Shown here: one piece after another, positions 1 to 11,200 of the stretch
Layout of the letters: each line of letters begins with the position of its first letter
How positions within the stretch are numbered: position 1 is the first letter of the stretch
DNA from: Cherax quadricarinatus
Lineage: Eukaryota; Arthropoda; Malacostraca; Decapoda; Parastacidae
NCBI RefSeq assembly: GCF_038502225.1
Contig: NC_091312.1
Span: forward strand, 30,190,720 to 30,254,719
Direction of reading: 5' to 3'
DNA: 64,000 bases
Program-made: the position numbers and the translations under genes
Notes under the pieces: model-generated
Database searches by the model: none
Seen by the model: only the letters and a program-made list of their open reading frames with translations
What the model was told of the DNA's origin: nothing

Positions 1-70
1 CCTCCTGTGTCTGGGTCCTGCTCATTTTCATTGCTTCTCGTTCCTCCTTGCGTCTCTGTACCCTCTCTTT

Positions 71-72
<2 letters not shown>

Positions 73-151
<79 letters not shown>

Positions 152-191
152 GTGTGTGTGTTTGTGTTTGTGTGTGTCTGTATGTGTGTGT

Positions 192-239
<48 letters not shown>
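73..239. repeat. (GT)n microsatellite
   Basis: Almost uninterrupted GT dinucleotides with a few T or TAT interruptions near 150-195. The right edge runs directly into the 3' end of LINE F2a (GTACTCACC on the plus strand, GGTGAGTAC on the element's own strand). Confidence 0.98.
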
Positions 240-242
<3 letters not shown>

Positions 243-1081
243 CACCTAGTTGTACTCACCTAGTTGAGGTTGCGGGGGTCGAGTCCGAGCTCCTGGCCCC
301 GCCTCTTCACTGATCGCTACTAGGTCACTCTCCCTGAGCCGTGAGCTTTATCATACCTCTGCTTAAAGCTATGTATGGATCCTGCCTCCACTACATCGCT
401 TCCCAAACTATTCCACTTACTGATTACTCTGTGGCTGAAGAAATGCTTCCTAACATCCCTGTGATTCATCTGTGTCTTCAGCTTCCAACTGTGTCCCCTT
501 GTTACTGTGTCCAATCTCTGGAACATCCTGTCTTTGTCCACCTTGTCAATTCCTCTCAGTATTTTGTATGTCGTTATCATGTCCCCCCTATCTCTCCTGT
601 CCTCCAGTCTCGTCCGGTTGATTTCCCTTAACCTCTCCTCGTAGGACATACCTCTTAGCTCTGGGACTAGTCTTGTTGCAAACCTTTGCACTTTCTCTAG
701 TTTCTTCACGTGCTTGGCTAGGTGTGGGTTCCAAACTGGTGCCGCATACTCCAATATGGGCCTAACGTACACGGTGTACAGGGTCCTGAATGATTCCTTA
801 TTAAGATGTCGGAATGCTGTTCTGAGGTTTGCTAGGCGCCCATATGCTGCAGCAGTTATTTGGTTGATGTGCGCTTCAGGAGATGTGCCTGGTGTTATAC
901 TCACCCCAAGATCTTTTTCCTTGAGTGAGGTTTGTAGTCTCTGACCCCCCTAGACTGTACTCCGTCTGCGGCCTTCTTTGCCCTTCCCCAATCTTCATGA
1001 CTTTGCACTTGGTGGGATTGAACTCCAGGAGCCAATTGCTGGACCAGGTCTGCAGCCTGTCCAGATCCCTTTGTAGTTCTG

Positions 1082-1083
<2 letters not shown>
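240..1083 (-). mobile_element. LINE family F2, copy a (5'-truncated)
   Basis: Minus-strand 3' part of a CR1-group non-LTR retrotransposon. It has a (GT)n tract on both sides. The 3' end reads ...CTAGGTGAGTAC followed by (AC)n. The 5' end stops inside the RT region at a TG that merges with the next GT tract. First 362 bases from the 3' end are nearly identical to copy b at 1113-1474, with about three mismatches. Family assignment rests on the encoded RT thumb and C-terminal region. The name F2 is used only in this annotation. Confidence 0.85.
320..1083 (-). pseudogene. LINE F2a reverse transcriptase, C-terminal part
   Basis: The frame 904-320 encodes the region downstream of the RT palm. It includes a conserved block beginning YVRPILEYAAPVWNP, then SYEERLREI, RRDRGDMITTYKIL and FFSHRVISKWNSL, the usual order in CR1-type ORF2 C-termini. 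An upstream frame (about 1083-905) holds LQRDLDRLQTWSSNWLLEFN, the segment just after the catalytic box, but lies in a different frame, so there is a frameshift near 905-950. The palm with the catalytic aspartates is missing because of 5' truncation. It cannot encode an active enzyme. Confidence 0.85.

Positions 1084-1112
<29 letters not shown>
1084..1112. repeat. (GT)n microsatellite between two LINE copies
   Basis: About 14 GT units. It lies between the 5' truncation point of F2a and the 3' end of F2b. Confidence 0.97.
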
Positions 1113-1115
<3 letters not shown>

Positions 1116-1474
1116 CACCTAGTTGTACTCACCTAGTTGAGGTTGCGGGGGTCGAGTCCGAGGTCCTGGCCCCGCCTCTTCACTGATCGCTACTAGGTCA
1201 CTCTCCCTGAGCCGTGAGCTTTATCATACCTCTGCTTAAAGCTATGTATGGATCCTGCCTCCACTACATCGCTTCCCAAACTATTCCACTTACTGACTAC
1301 TCTGTGGCTGAAGAAATACTTCCTAACATCCCTGTGATTCATCTGTGTCTTCAGCTTCCAACTGTGTCCCCTTGTTACTGTGTCCAATCTCTGGAACATC
1401 CTGTCTTTGTCCACCTTGTCAATTCCTCTCAGTATTTTGTATGTCGTTATCATGTCCCCCCTATCTCTCCTGTG
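1113..1474 (-). mobile_element. LINE family F2, copy b (short 3' fragment)
   Basis: A 362-bp 3' fragment almost identical to 241-602. It encodes the last ~90 codons of the F2 RT ORF on the minus strand (block RRDRGDMITTYKILRGID to the stop). It is bounded by GT-rich DNA on both sides. It is either a second recent insertion or a duplication of F2a. Confidence 0.85.
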
Positions 1475-1495
1475 TGTGAGTGTGTATGTGTGTGT
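1475..1495. repeat. Imperfect (GT)n tract
   Basis: TGTGTGAGTGTGTATGTGTG-type sequence joining F2b to the 3' end of F2c. Confidence 0.9.
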
Positions 1496-1579
1496 ACTCA
1501 CCTAGTTGTGGTTGCAGGGGTCGAGTCACAGCTCCTGGCTCCGCCTCTTCACTGGTCGCTACTTGGTCACTCTTACTCC

Positions 1580-3763
1580 TCTATGAGCTTTATCATACCT
1601 CTTCTTAAAGCTATGTATGGATGCTGCCTCCACTCCATCACTTACCAGACTATTCCACTTCATAACAACTCTGTGACTGAAGAAATACTTCCTAACTTCC
1701 CTGTGATTCATCCGAGTCGTCAACTTTCAATTGCGACGCCTTGTTGCTGTGCTCCATCACTGGAACATCCGTCTCTGTCCGCCTTGTCAATACCTCTCAG
1801 AATTTTGTACGTCGTTATCATATCCCCTCTATCTCTCCTGTCCTTTAGTGTACTCAGGTCGATTTCCCTTAACCTCTCTGCGTAGGAGATACCCCTTACC
1901 TCCGGGACTAATCTCGTTGCAAACCTTTACACTTTCACTAATTTTCTTACGTGCCTGGCTAGGTGTGCGTTCCAAACTGGTGCTGTATACTCCAATACAG
2001 GCCTGACATACACGGTGTACAGGGTCCTGAATGATTCCTTATTGAGATGTCGGAATGCTATTCTTGGGTTTCCTAGGAGCCCATATGCTACAGTAGTTAT
2101 TTAGCTGATGTGCGCCTCAGGAGATGTGCCATGTGTTATACACACCCCAAGATCCTTTTCCTTGTGTGAGGTTTCTAGTCTCTGGCCCCCTAGACTGTAC
2201 TCCGTCCGCGGTCATCTTCCCCCCTCCCCAATCTTCATGACTTTGCTCTTGGTAGGGTTAAACTCCAGGAGCCAATTTCCAGACCAGGCCTGCAGCCTGT
2301 CCAGATTCCTTTGTAGTTCTGTCTTGTCTTCGTCCGATTGAATTCTTCTCATCAACCTCACATCATTTACAAACAAGGACACTTCTGAGTCAATTCCTTC
2401 TGTCATGTCATTCACATACACCAGAAACAACACCTAGCGGGATCCCTGTGGGATCCCGCTCGCCACAGGCGCCCAATCTGACACCTCGTCACGTACCATG
2501 ACTCGCTGATGTCTTCTCGACAGGTATTCCCTTATCCATTGCAGTGCCTTCCTTGTTATACCTGCTTGGTCTTCCAGCTTATGCACTAATCTCTTTTGAT
2601 GAACTGTGTCAAAAGTCTTCTTACAGTCCAAGAAAACGCAATCTACCCACCCCTCTTTCACTCTTGTCCTACTGCTGTCACCCTGTCATAGAACCCCAGT
2701 AGGTTTGTGGCACAGGATTTCCTGTCCCTGTTTCCATGCTGGTTGTCGCTGATAAGCTCATTCCTTTCTATGTGCCCCACCACTCTTCTCCTGATAATCT
2801 TCTCCATGACTTTGTATAGTATACATGTCAGTGACACTGGTCTGTAGTTTAGTGTTTCGTGTCTGTCTCCTCTTTAAAAAATAGGAACTACATTTGCTGT
2901 CTTCCATACCTCAGGTAGTCTCCCTGTTTCGACAGATGTGTTGAAGATTGTTGTTAGTGGCACACATAACATCTCTGTTCCTTCTCTCAGGACCCATGGA
3001 GAGATGTTAACCTGCCCAATCGTCTTTGAGGTATCTAGCTCCCTTAGCAGCCTCTTCACTTCTTCCTCTGTTGTATGTATTGTGTCCAACCCTTGATGGT
3101 GCATCCCACCTCTCCTTCTTTCCGGAGTCCCTTATGTTTCCTCTGTGATCATTTCTTTGAATCTCATCTTGAGCTCTTCACATACATCTCGGTCGATTCT
3201 TGTGATCTCCCCTCCTTCCGTCCTCAGCCTGATTACTTGGTCCTTAAGTGTTGTTTTCCTCCTATTGTGGCTGTACAAGAGCTTCGGGTCAGATTTGGCT
3301 TTCGCTGCTATGTCATTTTCATTTCATCGTTGGGCCTCCCCTCTTACCTGAGCATATTCATTTCTGGCTCTATGACTGCTCTCCTTATTCTCCTGGGTTC
3401 TTTGCCTTCTATAGTTGTTCCATTCTCTAGCACACTTGGCTTTGGCCTCTCTACACTTTTGAGTGAACCAAGGGCTCATCCTGGCCTTCTCATTATTTCT
3501 GTTACTCTTGGGTACAAACCTCTCTACAGCTTCCTTGCATGTTGTCAAATATTCCATCATCTAATTTACTGACTTTTCTGCCAGTGCTCCATTCCACTGA
3601 ACCTCATGCAGGAAATTCTTCACGGATGTGTAGTCCCATCTCTTGTAGTTTGGCTTCATTCATCCTGCCCTTCCTGCTTACCTTTCCACTTGTAACTCTA
3701 CTATGTACTCGAAGCTCAGAACCTCCTGGTTACTGGCTCCGAGGGTCTTTTATATGTGATGTC
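1580..3763 (-). pseudogene. LINE F2c reverse transcriptase remnants
   Basis: Separate minus-strand frames carry recognisable RT blocks in the right order. 3560-3324 has a linker region with SPWFTQKCREAK. 3104-2874 has the finger region (ETGRLPEVWKTANVVPIF). 2661-2434 has palm motif A as FLDCKKTFDTVHQKRLV, then a QGS block. 2433-2212 has SLFVNDVRLM, where copy F2d reads SLFADDVKLM. The catalytic FADD box is therefore changed to FVND here, losing an aspartate. Together with the frameshifts this means a dead copy. Confidence 0.8.
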
Positions 3764-3771
3764 AATATCTG

Positions 3772-5462
3772 GGGTGGGGATATAGTTTTGGAGTGGTTGG
3801 TGCAATTATTTAATAAATGTATGGAAGAGGGTAAGGTACCTAGGGATTGGCAGAGAGCATGCATAGTTCCTTTGTATAAAGGCAAAGGGGACAAAAGAGA
3901 GTGTAAAAATTATAGGGGGATAAGTCTGTTGAGTATACCTGGCAAAGTGTATGGTAGAGTTATTATTGAAAGAATTAAGAGTAAGACGGAGAATAGGATA
4001 GCAGATGAACAAGGAGGCTTTAGGAAAGGTAGGGGGTGCGTGGACCAGGTGTTTACAGTGAAACATATAAGTGAACAGTATTTAGATAAGGCTAAAGAGG
4101 TCTTTGTGGCATTTATGGATTTGGAAAAGGCGTATGACAGGGTGGATAGGGGGGCAATGTGGCAGATGTTGCAGGTGTATGGTGTAGGAGGTAGGTTACT
4201 GAAAGCAGTGAAGAGTTTTTACGAGGACAGTGAGGCTCAAGTTAGAGCATGTAGGAAAGAGGGAAATTATTTCCCAGTAAAAGTAGGCCTTAGACAAGGA
4301 TGCGTGATGTCACCGTGGTTGTTAAATATATTTATAGATGGGGTTGTAAGAGAAGTAAATGCGAGGGTCTTGGCAAGGGGCGTGGAGTTAAAGGATAAAG
4401 AATCACACATAAAGTGGGAGTTGTCACAGTTGCTCTTTGCTGATGACACTGTGCTCTTGGGAGATTCTGAAGAGAAGTTGCAGAGATTGGTGGATGAATT
4501 TGGTAGGGTGTGCAAAAGAAGAAAATTGATAGTGAATACAGGAAAGAGTAAGGTTATGAGGATAACAAAAAGATTAGGTGATGAAAGATTGGATATCAGA
4601 TTGGAGGGAGAGAGTATGGAGGAGGTGAATGTATTCAGATATTCGGGAGTGGACGTGTCAGCGGATGGGTCTATGAAAGATGAGGTGAATCATAGAATTG
4701 ATGAGGGGAAAAGGGTGAGTGGTGCACTTAGGAGTCTGTGGAGACAAAGAACTTTGTCCTTGGAGGCAAAGAGGGGAATGTATGAGAGTATAGTTTTACC
4801 AACGCTCTTATATGGGTGTGAAGCATGGGTGATGAATGTTGCAGCGAGGAGAAGGCTGGAGGCAGTGGAGATGTCATGTCTGAGAGCAATGTGTGGTGTG
4901 AATATAATGCAGAGAATTCGTAGTTTGGAAGTTAGGAGGAGGTGCGGGATTACCAAAACTGTTGTCCAGAGGGCTGAGGAAGGGTTGTTGAGGTGGTTCG
5001 GACATGTGGAGAGAATGGAGCGAAACAGAATAACTTCAAGAGTGTATCAGTCTGTAGTGGAAGGAAGGTGGGGTAGGGGTCGGCCTAGGAAAGGTTGGAG
5101 GGTGGGGGTAAAGGAGGTTTTGTGTGCGAGGGGCTTGGACTTCCAGCAGGCATGCGTGAGCGTGTTTGATAGGAGTGAATGAAGACAAATGGTTTTTAAT
5201 ACTTGACGTGCTGTTGGAGTGTGAGCAAAGTAACATTTATAAAGGGGTTCAGGGAAACCGGCAGGCCGGACTTGAGTCCTGGAGATGGGAAGTACAGTGC
5301 CTGCACTCTGAAGGAGGGGTGTTAATGTTGCAGTTTAAAAACTGTAGTGTAAAGCACCCTTCTGGCAAGACAGTGATGGAGTGAATGATGGTGAAAGTTT
5401 TTCTTTTTCGGGCCACCCTGCCTTGGTGGGAATCGGCCAGTGTGATAATAATAAAAACAAAT
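3772..5462 (+). mobile_element. RTE-type LINE, copy 1 (5'-truncated), inserted in F2c
   Basis: Plus-strand element flanked by an 8-bp direct repeat AATATCTG at 3764-3771 and 5463-5470, which is a plausible target-site duplication. The 5' end matches the inside of RTE copy 3 (near 34565). The 3' UTR has the family signature GGCCACCCTGCCTTGGTGGG and ends in an ATAATAATAAAAACA tail. F2c sequence resumes after the repeat. It is younger than F2c because it interrupts it. Confidence 0.88.
3773..5182 (+). pseudogene. RTE copy 1 reverse transcriptase (5'-truncated but open)
   Basis: About 470 codons stay open to a TGA at 5182. Motifs seen in order: [20 protein letters not shown] (fingers), [15 protein letters not shown] (motif A), [16 protein letters not shown] (motif B), LLFADDTVLLGDS (catalytic FADD), YGCEAWVMN, and a C-terminal GRGRPRKGW. 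The reading frame stays open upstream to 3539, but that part is antisense F2 DNA, so the upstream ATG is not meaningful. The endonuclease and the RT N-terminus are absent. It resembles RTE/Proto2-type RTs; the exact clade is not decided from motifs alone. Confidence 0.85.
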
Positions 5463-5470
5463 AATATCTG

Positions 5471-6060
5471 CACTGCTCAAGGTGAATACTAGGTCCAGTC
5501 TTGCTGGTTCATCCTCCCCTCTCTCTCTCTGGTAGTGTCCTTGAGTGTTGGTACATGAGGCTTTCCAGTATCACCTCCATCATCTTAGCCCTCCACATTT
5601 CTGGGCCCCATGTGGCTCCAAGTTCTCCTAGTCAAATTCTTTCTGATTGAAGTCACCCACAATCAGTAGCTTTGCCCTGCTCGCATGACCCTTTCTGGCC
5701 ACTTCAGCAAGTGTGTCAACCATCGTTCTGTTACTCTTATCATACTCTTGCCTTGGCCTCCTGTTGTTCTGTGGTGGGTTATACATCACAGCAATTACCG
5801 CCTTAGGACCTCCAGACTGAGATGTTCTCTGCAGCTCGTCAAAATCCCATTGGTTTTTGATGAGCACTGCCACTCCTCCTCCCCCTCTGTTCCTTCTCTC
5901 TTTCCTCAGGATCTGATATCCCGTTGGAAAGATGGCATCTGTTACCATTCCTGTGAGCTTGGTTTCAGTGAGAGCTATGATGTCCGGTGATGTCTCTTTG
6001 ATTCTTTCATGCCACTCCTCCCACTTATTCGTTATTCCATCAGTGATGGTGTATCATACC
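5471..6060 (-). pseudogene. LINE F2c endonuclease (APE-like) remnant
   Basis: The minus-strand frame 5948-5628 encodes RRNRGGGGVAVLIKNQWDF, AVMYNPPQNNRRP and LLIVGDFNQKEFD. These match the GG-VA and GDFN blocks of apurinic-endonuclease-like domains in LINE ORF2. Such a domain nicks target DNA to prime reverse transcription. Upstream codons to about 6060 (RHHRTSHSS-type region on the minus strand) are partly in other frames. It is separated from the RT region by the RTE insertion and frame breaks. Confidence 0.7.
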
Positions 6061-7060
6061 TTCAGTTTTCTCTCCAACACTATGTTCTGGGGGATTCTAC
6101 AGCATATTTTAGGGTGGGGGGCTGTAAGTGTGGATTGTGGTTTGTTTTGGGATAGTGTGTTTGGCTGTGGGGTTCTGATGGTGGTTCCATGTGTGCTTGC
6201 ACTTGTTGCTCTGCCCAGCTCTGGTTGTCCTCTGCAGGGTACAACCCTTTCATTTCTGTGTCTTCTCCTTCAGCTGCTGTCGCTCTGTTCTTGTTCTGTC
6301 GCAGTCTAGAAACACCCTCTTGTATGTTGATGATTCTTTCAGCTGTGGTTTCTCTTGCAGGATCCTGTTCTGCACCATTTCTGTCCTGAAAATCAGTATG
6401 ACAGGCCAATTTCTTCCCTTCAAGTACCCTCTTATTCTCTGAAAATTTACTATTTCCGTTATATCCTCTTCACCTATTTCTCTGATGATGTTTTCAATCT
6501 GCTATCTTTCATTATGTGTCCTCCCTTTGCTCTCCTGAAGCCCATGAATAAACACTGACTTCTCCCTCTTCTCCTTCCATTGCCTTTCCCTCTGTGTCAT
6601 TGGGTCCCATTTGTATACAACCTTTGTCTCCCTTATATTTTCCTGTAACTCTTCGTGGCATGGTCATGCCTCTGCAGGGGACCTGTCAGCTTCTGTACCT
6701 TCTCCCCCCTCACTGCTATCCCTGCTCCTAACAGCTCTCTCCCTACAGTCCTCGTCCTTGCTTGGGGGACTGATAGGGTCTTAGCATAAGTCTTGTCTCC
6801 TTTTTGTCTATTGAGCTCCTCGTTTAATATGGGTGTTCCTGCTCCAGATGCCATGTCTCCTCTGAGCAATAGCCTGTAACTCGCTTCAACACATTTACCT
6901 CATATTCTAAGACCTGTATCCTGGTTTCTGTAGCTTCAGCTTGTGACTCCTGTTTCTTCTTCTCTGCCTCCACCCTCTTTTACATTTTCGCAGCAAGCTC
7001 GCCTAGTTTTGCACTCCCACTCATGTTCAATCCGTTTACATTCGTCTTCCATCCATTCTT
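6061..7060 (-). pseudogene. LINE F2c ORF1-like remnant
   Basis: Minus-strand frames at 6409-6080 (charged, rich in Q, E and R) and 6869-6633 plus neighbouring broken frames up to about 7060. The 5' part holds a lysine/glutamate-rich stretch (KKKQESQAEATETRIQVLE) that looks like a coiled coil. Its position upstream of the endonuclease makes ORF1 the natural reading. No zinc knuckle or esterase motif is visible. Assignment is by position and composition only. Confidence 0.45.
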
Positions 7061-7128
7061 CCTTACCAGGGCCATCCTCCGCTTATCCTCTGAGTCTTCG
7101 ACTTCGTCTCTGAGCCACCATTTTTTTC

Positions 7129-7236
<108 letters not shown>

Positions 7237-7298
7237 AGAGTGTAGGGAGTGGCTGAATATTGAGTCAGGTGGAGTGAAGGTAAGGGTGTGGTTTTAGC

Positions 7299-7300
<2 letters not shown>

Positions 7301-7356
<56 letters not shown>
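7301..7356. repeat. (GA)n microsatellite
   Basis: 28 GA units, followed by GGGGGG. Confidence 0.98.
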
Positions 7357-7360
<4 letters not shown>

Positions 7361-8107
7361 TATAGTGCTGAGAAAAAATAAATGTATGCAGTTATACCAG
7401 ACAACATTCGACATGCTGGATACACAGTAAAATGACACAGTTGAGGGTAGGCAGCTACTGTGCAGCACAGAAGTTTACAAACTGCTCTGAAGAGAGTAAA
7501 CTGTGTTGTACACGGTATATAATCACTGAAGCGCTTCAGTTTGTACACTGTTGATACACACTGTAATATGTACACGACGGCTCCATTGTGTACACTGTAA
7601 ATATACACTGTAATACGTACATGAGTACTCCAGTGTATACACGACAAGGACCACACGGAATAATACACACAAACAACGTACACGAGACTAAAAAAAGTTG
7701 CAAATTTGTCAACAAACGAAGCAACAAGCAGCGTTGCACACTTTCTCAGCTTTCTTGTTTTGCAACTCTAAAAGAAAACTCGTAAAAAAAAGAGACATAA
7801 AAAGGCTAAAAAAAAAAATTGTTGTTTTCATAATGGTTAAAAGAACAACTACCAAAAAAAGTCACATTATTTACCTGAAAATAATTTTTCCAGTGAAAGA
7901 AAAAATCGTATTTTTAATTAAACGCGTAAAACCTGCAGTACTATTATTAAATTAACATCCCATTCATAGTGTAATGTTAAAACCTTCAAAGACAAAGGTG
8001 AATATAATACTATTAATAATAATTAATAATAAAAATTATTATTATTATTATCATTATTGTGTGATGGCGTGAGATTTTTGGTTCAGGTGTTAAATATTAC
8101 TTATCTA
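7357..8107. other. AT-rich spacer without a recognised gene
   Basis: Contains a degenerate short tandem repeat around 7535-7650 built on TACACTGTAATA/GTACACGAC-like words, then A-rich DNA with several poly-A runs (7780-7860). Short open frames here lack family motifs and look accidental. Confidence 0.6.
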
Positions 8108-8284
<177 letters not shown>

Positions 8285-11200
8285 CATTATTCCAGTGAGT
8301 GTGTTGGTAGGGAAGGTGAGACTAGGAAGGTTCGTGCAAACATTGGGACGTCAAGGGTTAAGAGATGCATTTGTGAGTGTAAGTAGCTTTGTGTGAGGTA
8401 GAAAGCTTTGTTTGAGGTAGAAAGCTTTGTTTGAGGTAGAAAGCTTTGTTTGAGGTAGAAAGGTTTGTGTGAGGTAGAAAGCTTTGTTTGAGGTAGAAAG
8501 CTTTGTGTGAGGTAGAAAGCTTTGTTTGAGGTAGAAAGCTTTGTGTGAGGTAGAAAGCATTGTGTGAGGTAGAAAGCTTTGTGTGAGGTAGAAAGCTTTG
8601 TTTGAGGTAGAAAGCTTTTTGTGAGGTAGAAAGCATTGTGTGAGGTAGAAAGCTTTGTGTGAGGTAGAAAGCATTGTGTGAGGTAGAAAGCTTTGTGTGA
8701 GGTAGAAAGCATTGTGTGAGGTAGAAAGCTTTGTGTGAGGTAGAAAGCTTTGTTTGAGGTAGAAAGCTTTGTGTGAGGTAGAAAGCATTGTGTGAGGTAG
8801 AAAGCTTTCTGTGAGGTAGAAAGCTTTGTGTGAAGTAGAAAGCTTTGTGTGAGGTAGAAAGCTTTGTGTCAGGTAGAAAGCTTTGTTTGAGGAAGAAAGC
8901 TTTGTTAAAGGTAGAAAGCATTGTGTGAGGTAGAAAGCTTTGTGTGAGGTAGAAAGCTTTGTGTGAAGTAGAAAGCTTTGTGTGAGGTAGAAGGCTTTGT
9001 GTGAGGTAGAAAGCTTAGTTTGAAGTAGAAAGCTTTGTGTGAGGTACAAAGCATTGTGTGAGGTAGAAGGCTTTGTGTGAGGTACAAAGCTTTGTTTGAG
9101 GTAGAAAGCTTTGTGAAAGGTAGAAAGCATTGTGTGAGGTAGAAAGCTTTGTGTGACGTAGAAAGCTATGTGTGAAGTAGAAAGCTTTGTGTGAGGTAGA
9201 AAGCTTTGTGTGAGGTAGAAAGCTTTGTTTGAGGTAGAAAGCTTTGTGAAAGGTAGAAAGCATTGTGTGAGGTAGAAAGCTTTGTGTAAGGTAGAAAGCT
9301 TTGTGTGAAGTAGAAAGTTTTGTGTGAGGTAGAAAGCTTTGTGTGAGGTAGAAAGCTTTGTTTGAGGTAGAAAGCTTTGTGAAAGGTAGAAAGCATTGTG
9401 TGAGGTAGAAAGCTTTGTGTGAGGTAGAAAGCTTTGTGTGAGGTAGAAAGCTTTATGTGAAGTAGAAAGCTTTGTGTGAGGTAGAAAGCTTTGTGTGAAG
9501 TAGAAAGCTTTGTGTGAGTTAGAAAGCTTTGTGTGAGGTAGAAAGCTTTGTGTGAGGTAGAAAGCTTTATATGAAGTAGAAAGCTTTGTGTGAGGTAAAA
9601 AGATTTGTATGAGGTAGAAAGCTTTGTGTGAGGTACAAAACTTTGTTTGAAGAAGAAAACTTTGTGTGAGGTAGAAAGCTTTATGTGAGGTAGAAAGCTT
9701 TCTGTGAAGAAGAAAACTTTGTGTGAGGTAGAAAGCTTTGTGTGAGGTAGAAAGCTTTGTGTAAGGTAGAAAGCTCTGTGTGATGTACAAAACTTTGTGT
9801 GGGGCAGAAAACTTTGTGTGAGGTATAAAGCTTTGTGTGAGGTAGAAAGCTTTGTGTAAGGTAGAAAGCTTTGTTTGACGAAGAAAGCTTTCTGTGAGGA
9901 AGAAAGCTTTGTGTGACAAAAAAAGCTTTGTGTGACGAGGAAAGCTTTGTATGACGAAGAAAGCTTTGTATGACGAAGAAAGCTTTGTATGACGAAGAAA
10001 GCTTTGTATGACGAAGAAAGCTTTGAGTGAGGAAGAAAGCTTTGTATGATGAAGAAAGCTTTGTGTGACGAAGAAAACTTCGTGTGAGAACGAAAGCTTC
10101 GTATGACGAAGAAACCTTTGTATGACGAAGAAAGCTTTGTATGACGAAGAAAGCTTTGTATGACGAAGAAAGCTTTGTATGATGAAGAAAGCTTTGTATG
10201 ACAATGAAAGCTTTGTATGACGAAAAAAGCTTTCTATGATGAAGAAAGCTTTGTGTGCGGAAGAAAGCTTTGTATGACGAACAACGCTTTGAGGAAGAAA
10301 GTTTTGTGTGACGAAGAAAGCTTTGTATGACGAAGAAAGCTTTGAATGACGACGAAAGTTTTGTATAACGAAGAAAGCTTTGTGTGTCGAAGAAAGCTTT
10401 GTATGACGAACAAAGCTTTGTTTGACAAAGAAAGCTTTGTGTGAGGAAGAAAGCTTTTTGTGACGAAGAAAACTTTGTGTGACGACGAAAGCTTTGTGTG
10501 ACAAAGAAAGCTTTGTGTGCAGAAGGAAGCTTTGTGTGCAGAAGGAAGCTTTGTATGACGAAGAAAGCTTTGTATGACGAAGAAAGCTTTGTATGACGAG
10601 AAAAGCTTTGTATGACGAAGAAAGTTTTATATGAAAAAGAAAGCTTTGGTTGACGACGAAAGCTTTGTATGACGAAGAAAGCTTTGTGTGACGAAGAAAG
10701 CTTTGTATGACAAAGAAAGCTTTGTGTGAGGAAGAAAGCTTAGTATGAAGATGAAAGCTTTGTATGACGAATAAAGCTTTGTATGACGTAGACAGCTTTG
10801 TATGACGAAGAAAGCTTTGTATGACGAAGAAAGCTTTGTGTGAGGAAGAAAGCTTTGTATGACGAAGAAAGCTTTGTTTGAAGAAGAAAGCTTTGCATAA
10901 CGAAGAAAGCTTTGTGTGACGAAGAAGGCTTTGTATGGCGAAGAAAGCTTTGTGTGACGAAGACAGCTTTGTATGACGAAGAAAGCTTTGTATGAGGAAG
11001 AAAGTTTTGTGTGGCGAAGAAAGCTTTGAATGACGAAGAAAGCTTTGTGTGAGGAAGGAAGCTTTGTATGACGAACAAAGCTTTGTATGACGAAGAAAGC
11101 TTTGCATGATGAAAGCTTTGTATGACGAAGAAAGCTTTGTAAGACGAAGAAAGCTTTGTATGACGAAGAAAGCTTTGCATGACGAAGAAAGCTTTGTGTG

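Larger units (their letters stand above)
1496..7125 (-). mobile_element. LINE family F2, copy c (near full length, interrupted)
   Basis: The longest F2 copy, on the minus strand. It holds an RT region (about 1580-3763), an APE-type endonuclease region (about 5471-6060) and an ORF1-like region (about 6080-7060). A plus-strand RTE element (3772-5462) is inserted in it. Removing that insert leaves about 3.9 kb, a normal size for a CR1-group LINE. Both outer ends touch GT-rich tracts (1475-1495 and 7131-7231). Frames are broken many times, so the copy is old and inactive. Confidence 0.8.

Noticed and set aside
7..313. Poly-Cys-Val frames in (GT)n, and similar frames at 7023, 61476 and their Thr-His antisense
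   Set aside because: Microsatellite translation only.
3539..3772. ATG at 3539 as the start of the RTE copy 1 protein
   Set aside because: The first ~78 codons are antisense F2 LINE DNA outside the target-site duplication.
8351..11107. 918-codon minus-strand open frame in the satellite as a real repeat protein
   Set aside because: The 19-residue periodicity follows directly from a 19-bp DNA repeat read through three frames. Other stretches of the array are open in other frames, units drift by indels without regard to frame, and there is no promoter, non-repeat domain or family match.
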